DNA of 64,000 nucleotides from Massilia kyonggiensis (GTDB lineage Bacteria > Pseudomonadota > Gammaproteobacteria > Burkholderiales > Burkholderiaceae_D), in NCBI RefSeq assembly GCF_024756235.1, contig NZ_JANUGY010000001.1:1-64000 (forward strand), read 5' to 3'. The notes under the pieces were generated by a model that was not told where the DNA came from, ran no database searches, and saw only the letters and a list, made by a program, of their open reading frames with translations. This document shows, piece by piece, positions 8,897 to 18,618 of the stretch. Positions within the stretch are counted from its first letter, which is position 1; each line of letters starts with the position of its first letter. Made by a program: the position numbers and the translations under genes.

Positions 8897-11422
8897 TTAC
8901 GGTGGAGATCGGCGAAGATACGGCGCCGTGCGGCTCCCCTTCGCCTTGGCGACTTGCGCCGGCGGCCCCTCCGCCACCACCTTGCCCCCGGCCTCGCCCG
9001 CACCGGGACCGATGTCGATCACCCAGTCGCACGCGGCCACCACGCGCATCGTGTGTTCGACCATGATCACGGTGTTGCCCGCGTCGACGAGGCGGTCGAG
9101 CTGGGCCAGCAGGCGGTCCGCGTCCAGCGGATGCAGGCCCGTCGTCGGCTCGTCCAGGACGTACAGCGTCCCGCCGCGGCCGGCGCGCTGCAGTTCCGTC
9201 GCCAGCTTGATGCGCTGGGCTTCGCCGCCCGAGAGCTCCGTCGCGCTCTGCCCCAGCCGCAGATAGCCGAGCCCCACCTCGCGCAGCACCGAGAGGGGCC
9301 GCGCGACGGCTTCCTCGTCCGCGAAGAACGCGTGCGCCTCGTCGACCGTCATGCCCAGCACGTCCGCGATGTTGCGGTCGTTGTAGCGGATCGCCAGCGT
9401 GTCGGCATTGTAGCGCGCGCCGCCGCACGTGGGGCAAGGCGCGTAGACGCTCGGCAGGAACAGCAGCTCGACCATGACGAAGCCCTCGCCCGCGCAATGC
9501 TCGCAGCGGCCCTTGGCGACGTTGAACGAGAACCGCCCGGCGTCGTAGCGGCGCTTCTTCGCGGCCGGCGTCGCCGCAAACAGTTTACGCACCTGGTCGA
9601 ACAGGCCCGTGTACGTGGCGAGGTTCGACCGGGGCGTGCGGCCGATCGGCTTCTGGTCCACGCGCACGAGGCGACGGATGCCGTGCATGGGGCCCGCGAT
9701 GTGGCCGACGGTCGGGATGTCGGCCTCGCGCTCGAGGTCCATGCCTTCCTCGGACTCCTCCTCGGCCCCACCTTGTCCCAGCGCCGCGCCGACGAGGTCG
9801 ACGAGCACCTGGCTCACGAGCGTCGACTTGCCGGAGCCGGAGACGCCCGTCACGCCCGTCATCACGCCCAGCGGGAAGCAGACGGCGAGATCGTGCAGGT
9901 TGTTGCGTGTGACGCCTTCCAGCCGCAGCCAGCCGGCCGGCTCGCGCGGGGTCCGTTCCGGCGGGCGCACGGCATCCTTTGCATCCGGAAAAAGGTAGCG
10001 ACGCGTATGCGAGCCCGCCACGTCACGCAAGCCGTCGGGCGGACCGCTATATAGAATCTGGCCGCCCTTCTCGCCCGCCTGCGGGCCGACGTCGACGATC
10101 CAGTCCGCGTGCCGGATCACATCGAGCGCATGCTCGACGACGAACAGCGAGTTGCCGGCCGCCTTCAGCCGCGCGAGCGCGTCCAGCAGCGCTTCCGTGT
10201 CGGCCGGGTGCAGGCCGGCCGAGGGCTCGTCCAGCACGTACACGACGCCGAACAGATTCGACCGCACCTGCGTGGCGAGGCGCAGGCGCTGCAGCTCGCC
10301 GGGCGACAGGGTCGGCGTGCTGCGCTCCAGCGCCAGGTAGCCCAGGCCCAGCGCGAGCATCGTGTCGAGCCGCGCGCACAGGTCCGCGGCGATGCGCTGC
10401 GTGACGATCAGCTGCTCCGGATGTTTGTCGGCGCGCCTGGGTGCCGTGCCATCCGCGTAAGGGCGCAGCATCTGCGCCAGGCGTTCGAGCGGAACGCGCG
10501 ACAGGGTCATGATGTCCATGCCGGCAAACGTGACGGACAACGCTTCCTGGCGCAACCGGCGGCCCTGGCACAGCGGGCATTCCGTGCTGACCATGTAGCG
10601 CGCCACGCGCTTCTTCATCGATGCGCTTTCCGTGTTCGCGAACGTCTGCAGCACGTAGCGGCGCGCGCCGCTGAACGTGCCCTGGTAGCTGGGCGTCTCC
10701 TTGCGCTTCAGCGCGCGGCGCGTTTCCTCCGGCGTGAGGCCCGCGTACACGGGCACGGTGGGCGTCTCGTCCGTGAACAGGATCCAGTCGCGGTCCTTCT
10801 TCGGCAGATCTCTCCACGGCGTGTCGACGTCGTAACCCATCGTGACGAGGATGTCGCGCAGGTTCTGGCCGTGCCACGCGGGCGGCCACGCGGCGACGGC
10901 GCGCTCGCGGATGGTGAGGCTGTCGTCCGGCACCATCGACGCTTCCGTCGCGTCGTACACGCGGCCCAGGCCCGAGCATTGCGGGCACGCGCCTTCCGCA
11001 GTGTTGGGAGAGAACGATTCGGCGTACAGCAGTTCCTGGCTGGGCGGGTAATCGCCGGCGCGCGAATACAGCATGCGCAGGGAATTCGACAGCGTGGACA
11101 CGCTGCCGACGGACGACCGCGTCGTCGGCGTGCCCCGCTGCTGCTGGAGGGCGACGGCGGGCGCCAGGCCGTCGATGTCGTCCACTTCCGGCACGGGCAT
11201 CTGGTGGAACAGCCTGCGCGCATACGGCGACACGGATTCCAGGTAGCGCCGCTGCGCTTCCGCGTACAGCGTCCCGAACGCGAGCGACGACTTGCCCGAG
11301 CCGGACACGCCCGTGAACACGACGAGCGCGTCGCGCGGGATGTCGAGGTCGACGTTCTTCAGGTTGTGCTCGCGCGCGCCGCGGACGCGCACGTAGCCTG
11401 TTTTCGGTAATGGGTCGCGCAT
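8897..11422 (-). CDS. UvrA2-like ATPase (excinuclease ABC subunit A paralogue)
   Basis: ABC-type DNA-binding ATPase of the UvrA family, 841 residues, about 100 shorter than canonical UvrA. Two Walker A motifs (GVSGSGKSS at 38-46 and GVSGSGKST near 530), two signature sequences ([16 protein letters not shown]), two DEPS/DEPT Walker B motifs and zinc-type CxxC pairs (CPLC, CEHC, CPTC) are present. The shortening lies where UvrA has its UvrB-binding domain, the hallmark of UvrA2/DrrC-like proteins linked to drug tolerance rather than general excision repair. Last gene of an apparent operon with a reductase and a glycosyltransferase (gaps 49 and 43 bases). ATG start at 11422. Exact role unknown. 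Confidence 0.87.
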   Translation of the reverse strand: MRDPLPKTGYVRVRGAREHNLKNVDLDIPRDALVVFTGVSGSGKSSLAFGTLYAEAQRRYLESVSPYARRLFHQMPVPEVDDIDGLAPAVALQQQRGTPTTRSSVGSVSTLSNSLRMLYSRAGDYPPSQELLYAESFSPNTAEGACPQCSGLGRVYDATEASMVPDDSLTIRERAVAAWPPAWHGQNLRDILVTMGYDVDTPWRDLPKKDRDWILFTDETPTVPVYAGLTPEETRRALKRKETPSYQGTFSGARRYVLQTFANTESASMKKRVARYMVSTECPLCQGRRLRQEALSVTFAGMDIMTLSRVPLERLAQMLRPYADGTAPRRADKHPEQLIVTQRIAADLCARLDTMLALGLGYLALERSTPTLSPGELQRLRLATQVRSNLFGVVYVLDEPSAGLHPADTEALLDALARLKAAGNSLFVVEHALDVIRHADWIVDVGPQAGEKGGQILYSGPPDGLRDVAGSHTRRYLFPDAKDAVRPPERTPREPAGWLRLEGVTRNNLHDLAVCFPLGVMTGVTGVSGSGKSTLVSQVLVDLVGAALGQGGAEEESEEGMDLEREADIPTVGHIAGPMHGIRRLVRVDQKPIGRTPRSNLATYTGLFDQVRKLFAATPAAKKRRYDAGRFSFNVAKGRCEHCAGEGFVMVELLFLPSVYAPCPTCGGARYNADTLAIRYNDRNIADVLGMTVDEAHAFFADEEAVARPLSVLREVGLGYLRLGQSATELSGGEAQRIKLATELQRAGRGGTLYVLDEPTTGLHPLDADRLLAQLDRLVDAGNTVIMVEHTMRVVAACDWVIDIGPGAGEAGGKVVAEGPPAQVAKAKGSRTAPYLRRSPP

Positions 11423-11471
11423 GCCTCATTCGAGCACACGCGAACACGGCCGTCCGTGCGCTGGCCCACCG

Positions 11472-12551
11472 TCAAGGGATCAGCGATCGCGCCCGCAACT
11501 CGGAAAACAGGTCGTAGAAGGAGTCCTCGGTCGACTGCCACGCGGCAAAGCCGAGCCGGCGGCTGTTCGCCATGTCCGTCATCACTTCGATGGGACGGCC
11601 GAGGTCGAGGTCGGTGTGCCACGGCGACACGAGCCGGTTCAGGTCCGCCTCGACGAGCTTGTGACGTGTGGCGATCTCGCGCCAGACGGCGTGGTCGTTC
11701 GCCATCTCGGCCTCCAAAGGCCGCGTCTCGCCTTCGAAGCCGGCGGCCTGGACGCCGAACCATGCCGCGAGCCGGCGCCACAGCCAGCTCCAGCGGAAGT
11801 AATCGCCGTTCGTGATGTTGAAGGCTTCGTTGCGCGCGGCGTCGTGGTCCGCCGCCCAGCGCAGTTGCTTGGCGAGCATGCGCGCATCCGTCACGTCCGA
11901 CAAGCCCTCCCACTGCGCCTGCGAACCGGGGAAGCGGAACGGCCGGCCCGTGGCCTTGCAAATCGACGCGTACACGGCCAGCGTCGTGCCCAGGTTCATC
12001 GCATTGCCCACGGCCATGCCGATGACCGTGTGCGGACGGTGCACGGTCCACGTGAAGCGGTCGCGGGCGGCTGCCGCGTAGACCTCGTCTTCTTGCGCGT
12101 AATAAAAATTGTCGAGGGGCAGGCGCGGCTGGGATTCGCGCAGCGGCGTGTCGGGCAACGTGCCGGAACTGGCGTATGCCTCGAACGGGCCGAGGTAGTG
12201 CTTCAGGCCCGTCACGAGCGCCACGTGGCGCAGCGTCTTGCGGGTGCTCAGCGCATCCAGCAGGTTGCGCACGAGAGCGGCATTGACGCGGATGTTTTCC
12301 GCCTCGCTGTCCTGGCGCATCCATGTCGTGATGAAGACGTGCGTCGGACCGCCGTCGCCGAAGGCCGTCGCCAGCGCTTCGCCGAGCCGTTCCGGATCCA
12401 TCAGGTCGGCCGGCACGGGAATCAGGCCCGGCAGGTCGGCCGGCGGACGGCGCGCGAGGCCGTACACGGTCCAGCCGTGGGCCAGCAGTTCCCGTGCCGT
12501 GGCATGGCCGCCGATCCCGCTGGCGCCCACGACGAGTGCGCTTCTTTGCAT
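11472..12551 (-). CDS. PRISE-type NAD(P)-dependent reductase (extended SDR)
   Basis: Short-chain dehydrogenase/reductase of the extended class, 359 residues, most like progesterone 5-beta-reductase/iridoid synthase (PRISE) proteins that reduce activated C=C bonds. The dinucleotide site is VVGASGIGGHAT at 7-18. The family-typical TTW, NFYYAQED and HRPHTVIGMAVGN segments are present. The start at 12551 has GGAGA eleven bases upstream. It sits between the glycosyltransferase and the UvrA2-like gene, with short gaps on both sides. Substrate unknown; the neighbours hint at modification of a small molecule. Confidence 0.85.
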   Translation of the reverse strand: MQRSALVVGASGIGGHATARELLAHGWTVYGLARRPPADLPGLIPVPADLMDPERLGEALATAFGDGGPTHVFITTWMRQDSEAENIRVNAALVRNLLDALSTRKTLRHVALVTGLKHYLGPFEAYASSGTLPDTPLRESQPRLPLDNFYYAQEDEVYAAAARDRFTWTVHRPHTVIGMAVGNAMNLGTTLAVYASICKATGRPFRFPGSQAQWEGLSDVTDARMLAKQLRWAADHDAARNEAFNITNGDYFRWSWLWRRLAAWFGVQAAGFEGETRPLEAEMANDHAVWREIATRHKLVEADLNRLVSPWHTDLDLGRPIEVMTDMANSRRLGFAAWQSTEDSFYDLFSELRARSLIP

Positions 12552-12594
12552 GTCCGCGTCTCCATGATGATGGCAATCGCCATTCTTGCCTGCT

Positions 12595-13833
12595 TCAGGA
12601 AAGCGCGTCGCACACCATGTCGATGCCGCCGCCCGGCGGGAAACGCGCGGCTACCGCCCGCGTACGTTCGTCGAGACCCTGCGCCGCCAGCAGACTGCCC
12701 AGCGCGCGCACGAGCCGGCCTTCATTCAGCCGCGTTGCCGGCAAGCTCGCGCCGACGCCCAGTGCCGTGACGCGCGCACCATTGTCGAACTGGTCGTGCG
12801 CCAGCGGCACGACGAGCTGCGGCGTCCCCGCGCGCAGCGCTTCCGCCGTCGTGCCGATGCCGCCATGGTGGACGAGCGCCGCCGCATGCGGCAGGAGCGA
12901 GCGCAGCGGCACGTAGTCCTGCCACAGCATCGATGGCGGCAGGTCGGCCGGCACCTGCTCGCGGTGCGGCGTGAGGAACACGGCACGCCGGCCCAGCCGC
13001 GTGGCGGCCGCGTACGCAGCGCGGAAGTAGGCGGCCGCCTGCGTGTTGCCGGTGCCGTGCGTGAACACGAGCGGCGGCGTGCCGGCCCGCAGGAACGCTT
13101 GCAGGTCGGCCGACAGCGTTGCATCCGCGTTCGGGTCGAACAAGGGAAAATCGCCGCGTACCAGCGGTTGCGGCCAGTCCGGCTGCGTTGGCGCGAACCA
13201 CGCGGGGAACAGCGTCACCGACAGGTCGGGCACGGACGCGATCCAGTCCATCAGCGACGGCACCGGTTGCAAGCCGTGCGTCGTGCGCGCCGCGTTCACG
13301 TCCGCCAGCGCGACGGGATCGATGAAGCGCCGGCCCACCCAGCGCCAGAACGCGCGGCGCGCGGACAGCGGCACCCAGGCCGGTACGCGCCACGGTCCCA
13401 CCATCAATGGGTCGTGCACGGTCATGAGGTTGGCCGGCGCGAGGTAGGCAGCCGCGATCTTCACGCCGGGATGCACCGTGCGGCACAGGTCCGCCTCCGG
13501 CAGCGCGAGCGGATGCACGAGCAGCGTGCAGCGCTCCTCCGCCGGCAACGCCTGCACGAAAGGTACGATCTGCGCCATCGCGGGCCGCGTCGCGCGCCAC
13601 ACGACGCCGAAGCCGCGCGTGGGATGCCACAGGTCGGGGTCGCGCAGCACGGCTTCGTCGGCGGGCAGGCCCGTGAACGGCAAGCCGGTCGGCTGCACCC
13701 ACGGACGGTGCTGCTCGGGCGCGAGGAAGCTCACGCGGTGGCCGCGGGCACGCAACGCGAGCGCCAGCCCGAGGAAGGGAAACAGGTCGCCGGCCGAGCC
13801 GATCGTGACGACGACGTAGTGTTGGGGTTCGAT
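12595..13833 (-). CDS. GT1-family glycosyltransferase, apparent ATC start
   Basis: UDP-sugar-dependent GT-B glycosyltransferase of the UGT/RhlB type. The acceptor-domain start VVVTIGSAGDLFPFLG and the donor-site motif HHGGIGTTAEALRAGTPQ are clear. This frame has no ATG, GTG or TTG between its upstream stop and a TTG at 13755, and starting at 13755 would delete the first strand and glycine loop of the fold. An AGGAG ribosome site (13844-13840) lies six bases before an ATC at 13833-13831, which would give a 412-residue protein beginning (M)EPQHYVVVT. I therefore place the start at ATC, a rare start codon; a sequence error changing ATG to ATC is the main alternative. First gene of the operon with the reductase and UvrA2-like genes. 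Confidence 0.8.
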   Translation of the reverse strand: MEPQHYVVVTIGSAGDLFPFLGLALALRARGHRVSFLAPEQHRPWVQPTGLPFTGLPADEAVLRDPDLWHPTRGFGVVWRATRPAMAQIVPFVQALPAEERCTLLVHPLALPEADLCRTVHPGVKIAAAYLAPANLMTVHDPLMVGPWRVPAWVPLSARRAFWRWVGRRFIDPVALADVNAARTTHGLQPVPSLMDWIASVPDLSVTLFPAWFAPTQPDWPQPLVRGDFPLFDPNADATLSADLQAFLRAGTPPLVFTHGTGNTQAAAYFRAAYAAATRLGRRAVFLTPHREQVPADLPPSMLWQDYVPLRSLLPHAAALVHHGGIGTTAEALRAGTPQLVVPLAHDQFDNGARVTALGVGASLPATRLNEGRLVRALGSLLAAQGLDERTRAVAARFPPGGGIDMVCDALS

Positions 13834-13865
13834 GCGGAACTCCTGCTAGAATATGGGATCGATTC

Positions 13866-13891
13866 AAGGAGATTTTCCCATGCGCCTGTAA
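13866..13891 (+). promoter_or_regulatory. Three-codon minigene (Met-Arg-Leu-stop) in the ABC-F leader
   Basis: AAGGAG (13866-13871) sits eight bases before ATG CGC CTG TAA (13880-13891). The stop overlaps a further ATG (TAATG) that opens a frame running to 14079 across the start of the ABC-F gene in another register. Leader peptides regulate many ABC-F resistance genes, and Met-Arg-Leu is the start of the macrolide-arrested MRLR motif. Whether this one is translated or regulatory is unknown. Confidence 0.35.
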
Positions 13892-13957
13892 TGCCTGCCG
13901 TTCGCATCGCGACGGCCACGAAACCTTCCGGCTTTCCTTGGCATTCAGGAGTTCCAC

Positions 13958-15559
13958 ATGGCGCATCCCTATTTCGCGACCCTGCACGGGGTCGACATCA
14001 TTCTGCCCGACGGGCGCATTCTCTTTACCCATTTGCACGAGACGTTCGGCGCCGAGACGGTCGCCCTGATCGGCCATAACGGCAGCGGCAAGTCCACGCT
14101 CGGGCGCGTGCTCGCGGGCGAGCTCGAACCTGCCGCGGGCCGCATCGAACGCCCGGGACGCATCCGCTACGTGGCGCAGCAGACCGGCGCCACGTCCGCG
14201 TGTTCCCTGGCCGAAGTCGCGGGCCTCGATGCGCCGCTGGCCGCGCTGCGCCGGCTGGCGTCAGGCGAAGCGCGCGACGAGGACTTCGACATCATCGGCG
14301 ACCGCTGGGACCTGGAAGCGCGCTGGGACGTGATGCTCGACGGCGCCGGTCTCGATGCGCGCCTCGCACCGCAAGCCCTGTCCGGCGGCCAGCACACGCT
14401 GCTCGCGCTGATCGGCGCCTTTTGCTCGGACGCGGATTTGCTCGTGCTGGACGAACCGGGCAACCACCTCGACCTTGGCAACCGCGCCTTCCTCCTCGAC
14501 CAGATGCGCGCGTGGCGCCAGTCCGGCCGCGGCCTGCTGCTCATCAGCCATGACCGCGACCTGCTGGAGCACGTGGAGCGCACGCTGGAAGTCCACGCGG
14601 GCGGCCTGCGGCGCTACGGCGGCGGATGGTCGCTCGTGGCCGAACAGCGCGGGACGGAACTGGCCGCCGCGGGCGCGAAGCTGGAACGCGCCCGCACGGA
14701 GCGGCGCCAGGGCGAACAGAAAATGCGCGAACAGGCCGAGCGCGCCGCGCGCAAGAGCGCCCGCGGCGCGCGCGCGAAGGCGGACGGCGGCATGCCGAAG
14801 ATCGTCCTGAACGCCCTGCCCCAGCGCGCCGAACAGACGGACGGCGCCCGGCTTGAGCGCCATGCGCGCGAGCGGCAGGCGCTGCAGGGTGACGTGGCCG
14901 ACGCATTCGCGACGTTCGATGCCCTGCACCAGCAGCCGGTCTTTCCGCAGTTGGACATCGACATCCCACCCGGCCAGACGGCGCTCGCGTTCGACGCACT
15001 CGTCGCGCGCCACGGTCCGTGCGAGCCGCTGGACTGGCGCGTGCAGGGCGCGGCGCGGATCGCGATCATGGGGCCGAACGGCTGCGGCAAGTCCACGTTG
15101 CTGCGCACGATCGCCGGGGAGATCGCCCCGTTGTCCGGTACCGTGCACGGCCTGCCGGGCGTGCTGCTGGACCAGCACCTGGCCATGCTCGATCCGGCGC
15201 GCAGCCTGCTGGATCATTTCCCGACCTCGCACGACGCAGGCCGCCTGCGCCAGATGCTCGCGCTCGCGGGCCTGGGCCCGGCGCGCATCCTGCGTCCCAG
15301 CGGAGAACTGAGCGGCGGCGAACGCATGCGCGGCGCGCTGCTGCTGGCCGTGCTGCGCGAGCCCGCGCCGAAACTCCTGATGCTGGACGAGCCGACGAAC
15401 CACCTCGACCTCGCGAGCGTGGAGGCGCTGGAAGCGATGCTGGCGTCGTGGCCGGGGGCGCTCGTCGTCGTGTCGCACGACGGGCGCTTTCTGGAGAAGC
15501 TGGGGCTCACCCACCGGCTCGAGTGGACGCCGGCTGGATGGGCGGTGCAGGAAGTTTAG
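13958..15559 (+). CDS. ABC-F family ATPase
   Basis: Soluble protein of 533 residues with two ABC ATPase domains and no membrane segment, as in the ribosome-associated ABC-F family (translation factors and antibiotic-resistance proteins). Walker A motifs are GHNGSGKST (39-47) and GPNGCGKST (372-380); signatures are LSGGQ and LSGGERMR; Walker B motifs are LLVLDEPGNHLDL and LLMLDEPTNHLDL. The linker between domains (about 230-310) is strongly charged (Arg, Lys, Glu), as in the P-site tRNA-interaction motif. ATG with CAGGAG six bases upstream. It diverges from the glycosyltransferase operon, and its stop overlaps the stop of the convergent DUF1854 gene by three bases. Subfamily not assigned. Confidence 0.88.
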   Translation: MAHPYFATLHGVDIILPDGRILFTHLHETFGAETVALIGHNGSGKSTLGRVLAGELEPAAGRIERPGRIRYVAQQTGATSACSLAEVAGLDAPLAALRRLASGEARDEDFDIIGDRWDLEARWDVMLDGAGLDARLAPQALSGGQHTLLALIGAFCSDADLLVLDEPGNHLDLGNRAFLLDQMRAWRQSGRGLLLISHDRDLLEHVERTLEVHAGGLRRYGGGWSLVAEQRGTELAAAGAKLERARTERRQGEQKMREQAERAARKSARGARAKADGGMPKIVLNALPQRAEQTDGARLERHARERQALQGDVADAFATFDALHQQPVFPQLDIDIPPGQTALAFDALVARHGPCEPLDWRVQGAARIAIMGPNGCGKSTLLRTIAGEIAPLSGTVHGLPGVLLDQHLAMLDPARSLLDHFPTSHDAGRLRQMLALAGLGPARILRPSGELSGGERMRGALLLAVLREPAPKLLMLDEPTNHLDLASVEALEAMLASWPGALVVVSHDGRFLEKLGLTHRLEWTPAGWAVQEV

Positions 15560-16020
15560 AGGAACCGGTCGAGAATCTTCCGGCTGCCCTTGTCGATCCC
15601 GAACATGTCGCGGATGAGGAAGTGAATCCCGTGGCTGTCCGCGATGAGCAGCGAATACGTGCCCAGCCGGCGAATGTCTTCCTCGCCCTTGAGCACGAAC
15701 TCGGTATCGCCGCGGTCCGTCTTGACTGTCCACGTGCACGGCGTGGCATAGCTGGACACGCCCTTGATCGACAAAATCTCGGGCATGAATTCGCGGCCCT
15801 CGAGTTCTTCCGTCACGAGCGAACGGATCTCGGCCGGCATCGTCTCGAGGTCGTCGATCCACGCGACTTCCTTGCCGCCGTCGCGCACGAGCGAGATGCC
15901 CTTCGAGGGCGCCTGCACCGGGAACGAGCGCACGGGCGCCACGCCCACGAATTCCTCGCCCTCGGCATTCGTCAGTACCAGCTTGCCGAACGCATCCCGG
16001 CGTAGATTAAATGTGGTCAT
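15556..16020 (-). CDS. DUF1854 protein of the cyanophycin locus
   Basis: Small cytoplasmic protein of 154 residues without signal or membrane segments. It matches, from memory, the DUF1854 family found next to an ABC transporter beside cyanophycin synthetase genes in beta-proteobacteria. Recognisable stretches are VAWIDDLETMP, REFMPEILSIKGVSSYATPCTW and SLLIADSHGIHFLIRDMFGID. The ATG lies three bases after the stop of the ABC transporter gene, so the two are one operon. Probably an accessory or regulator of the transporter; biochemical role unknown. Confidence 0.82.
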   Translation of the reverse strand: MTTFNLRRDAFGKLVLTNAEGEEFVGVAPVRSFPVQAPSKGISLVRDGGKEVAWIDDLETMPAEIRSLVTEELEGREFMPEILSIKGVSSYATPCTWTVKTDRGDTEFVLKGEEDIRRLGTYSLLIADSHGIHFLIRDMFGIDKGSRKILDRFL

Positions 16021-16023
16021 CGT

Positions 16024-18312
16024 TCAGTCTTCCTTGCTGCCATCGTCGTCCGGGTCCTGGTCCACGTTGCGCGCCTGCGCTTCGTACAGGCGGAAATAGG
16101 CGCCTTCGCGCGCCATCAGTTCGTCGTGGTTGCCCTCTTCCACCACCTGGCCGCGGTCCAGCACGACGAGGCGGTCGGCACGGTGCAAGGTGGACAGACG
16201 GTGCGCGATGGCGATCGTCGTGCGGCCCTGCACGAGGTTGTCCAGCGCCTTCTGGATTTCCTTTTCCGTTTCCGAGTCGACGGAGGATGTCGCTTCGTCC
16301 AGGATCAGGATCGGCGGGTCGATGAGGAGTGCGCGGGCGATCGAGATGCGCTGGCGCTCGCCGCCGGACAGGCCCTGGCCCCGCTCACCCACCATCGAGT
16401 CGTAGCCCTGCGGCAGGCGCAGGATGAATTCGTGCGCGTGCGCGGCACGGGCGGCGGCGATGATCTCTTCGCGCGTCGCATCCGGCTTGCCGTAGGCGAT
16501 GTTTTCCGCGATGGTGCCGAAGAACAGGAACGGCTCCTGCAGCACGAGGCCGATGTGGCGGCGGTAGTCCGCGACGGCGAAGCTGCGGATGTCGCGGCCG
16601 TCCAGCAGGATCGCGCCTTCCGCCACGTCGTAGAAGCGGCAGATCAGGTTCACCAGCGTGCTCTTGCCCGAGCCGGAGTGGCCCACGAGGCCCACCATCT
16701 CGCCGGCCTTGATGTTCAGCGAGATGCCGCGGTTGACGGCGCGGTTACCGTAGCGGAAGCCCACTTCGCGCAGTGCGATATTGCCTTCGACCTTGTCCAG
16801 TTTCACCGGGTTGACGGGATCCGGCACGCTCGACACGTGGTCGAGGATGTCGAAGATGCGCTTGGCGGCCGACGCGGATTTCTGCGTGACGGACACGATG
16901 CGGCTCATCGAATCGAGACGGACATAGAACCGGCCGCTGTACGCGATGAACGCGGACAGCACGCCGACAGTGATCTCCTGGTGGCTCACCTGCCAGATGC
17001 CGAAGCACCAGATGACGAGCAGGCCCAGTTCCGTCAGCAGCGACACGGTCGGCGAGAACAGCGACCACACCTTGTTCAACTTGTCGTTGACGGCCAGGTT
17101 GTGTTTATTGGCCTCGCGGAAGCGCGACGCCTCGCGGTGTTCCTGGGCGAACGCCTTCACCACGCGGATGCCGGGGATGGTGTCGGCCAGCACGTTCGTG
17201 ACCTCGCCCCACACGCGGTCGATCTTTTCGAAACCGGTACGGAGCTTGTCGCGCACGACGTGGATCATCCACGCGATGAACGGCAGCGGCACGAGCGTGA
17301 TCAACGCGAGTTTCACGTTGATGCTGAACAGGATCACGCCCGTCATGATGATCATGAGGACGTCGGACAGGAAGTCCAGCAGGTGCAGCGACAGGAACAC
17401 GCAGATGCGGTCCGAGCCGCTGCCGATGCGCGACATCAGGTCACCCGTGCGCTTACCGCCGAAAAATTCCAATGACAATCTCAGCAGGTGTTCATAGGTT
17501 TCGGAACGCATGTCCGCGCCCATCCGCTCCGAGACGAGGGCGAGGATGTACGTGCGGCCCCAGCCCAGCGCCCAGGCGAGGATCGCGGACGCGAACAGGC
17601 CGCCCATGTACATGTACACGAGGCGCGTGTCGATGTTCTGGCCGTTCTGGTACGGGATCAGCACGTTGTCCATCAGCGGCATCGTCAGGTATGGCGGAAT
17701 CATGTGTGCGCCGGTACTTGCCAACATGAGCAAGAATCCGAGCAGCAATTGCCCCTTGTACGGCCGGGCGAAGCGCCACAGGCGGAACAGGGTCCAGGTC
17801 GACGGCGGCGTATGCAGCACCTTGGTGCAGATCGGGCACTCTTCCTGGTCCGGTTCCAACGGCGCCTTGCAACTCGGACACGTATGTTGCTCGGGCGCTT
17901 GCACAGGGGCGCCGCTGACGTAGCTTTCGACCTGGTCCTGGAACTGGTCGACGACGCGAATGGCTTGCAGATTCTGGCCCAGGGTAAACCGCCAGGCCGC
18001 CAGCAAGCCGTTCTGGTCGACGAGTTCGAGATGGCCGACACCCGCGTGATCGTGGTGGCGCATTGTCAAACCGGCACGATATGGCCAGTCGCGCCACATC
18101 GTGTCGCCGGGTGCGCGGGTCAGCAGGCGATAATTCGTGACGACAAGAATACCTTTGGTGAAACGTAATTTCGCATCGAGGTCAACCTCGACGCTGTTTA
18201 AAACGTTTTCCCCTGGCGCAAGCTTCTTCGCGACGTCCGCCTGCCAGTGCTCAGGCAGGAAACCGGCGGTTGACGCCTGCGGACCGGAGGGAATAAGTTG
18301 TTGAGTTGTCAT
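16024..18312 (-). CDS. Cyanophycin-associated ABC exporter with N-terminal zinc ribbon
   Basis: Inner-membrane ABC exporter, 762 residues, with membrane and ATPase domains on one chain. Unusually, about 170 soluble residues come first: a PH-like stretch (about 25-130) and a zinc ribbon with CPSC (145-148) and CPIC (159-162). A six-helix exporter domain follows, then the ATPase with [17 protein letters not shown] and LILDEATSSVD. It is followed after three bases by the DUF1854 gene and is divergent from the two cyanophycin synthetase genes. Location and partner suggest a role in cyanophycin metabolism; the substrate is not known. ATG at 18312 lacks a strong ribosome site. Confidence 0.87.
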   Translation of the reverse strand: MTTQQLIPSGPQASTAGFLPEHWQADVAKKLAPGENVLNSVEVDLDAKLRFTKGILVVTNYRLLTRAPGDTMWRDWPYRAGLTMRHHDHAGVGHLELVDQNGLLAAWRFTLGQNLQAIRVVDQFQDQVESYVSGAPVQAPEQHTCPSCKAPLEPDQEECPICTKVLHTPPSTWTLFRLWRFARPYKGQLLLGFLLMLASTGAHMIPPYLTMPLMDNVLIPYQNGQNIDTRLVYMYMGGLFASAILAWALGWGRTYILALVSERMGADMRSETYEHLLRLSLEFFGGKRTGDLMSRIGSGSDRICVFLSLHLLDFLSDVLMIIMTGVILFSINVKLALITLVPLPFIAWMIHVVRDKLRTGFEKIDRVWGEVTNVLADTIPGIRVVKAFAQEHREASRFREANKHNLAVNDKLNKVWSLFSPTVSLLTELGLLVIWCFGIWQVSHQEITVGVLSAFIAYSGRFYVRLDSMSRIVSVTQKSASAAKRIFDILDHVSSVPDPVNPVKLDKVEGNIALREVGFRYGNRAVNRGISLNIKAGEMVGLVGHSGSGKSTLVNLICRFYDVAEGAILLDGRDIRSFAVADYRRHIGLVLQEPFLFFGTIAENIAYGKPDATREEIIAAARAAHAHEFILRLPQGYDSMVGERGQGLSGGERQRISIARALLIDPPILILDEATSSVDSETEKEIQKALDNLVQGRTTIAIAHRLSTLHRADRLVVLDRGQVVEEGNHDELMAREGAYFRLYEAQARNVDQDPDDDGSKED

Positions 18313-18618
18313 GTGATGCCGCCGGCAAAGGCGAGTTTTGGTTCTGATCTGTACGATGGAACGTTGAGGGCGGTGTAGCCGTTGACACGCGCACCTTCCG
18401 AAACGCGGAGCGCCGGAGTGTACGGTATTCTATCGGAGGGGCCAGACTGGCAGAAATCGGTTCGGCACGGTAAGCTTCGTTCCGGCAAGTATACAACATG
18501 TGCATTATGGAAAGAGAGGAAGACGGGGCCGCGATCCGGCAACGTCTTTGACCATCGATGTGCAAACATAGGAAACGCCACGCGATGAGAGAGCGGTCGT
18601 CGCGTGGCTGGATATTTC
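18313..18618. other. Divergent intergenic region of the cyanophycin locus
   Basis: 306 bases between the divergent ABC transporter and the first cyanophycin synthetase. It must hold both promoters. A TTGACA is at 18382-18387 and a TATACA at 18490-18495, but I find no -35/-10 pair with good spacing. No gene or strong hairpin seen. Confidence 0.5.

Noticed and set aside
13880..13891. Treating the MRL minigene as proven antibiotic-responsive control
   Set aside because: A three-codon frame with a good ribosome site can arise by chance, and true macrolide arrest at MRL needs a following Arg codon, which is a stop here; kept only as a hypothesis.
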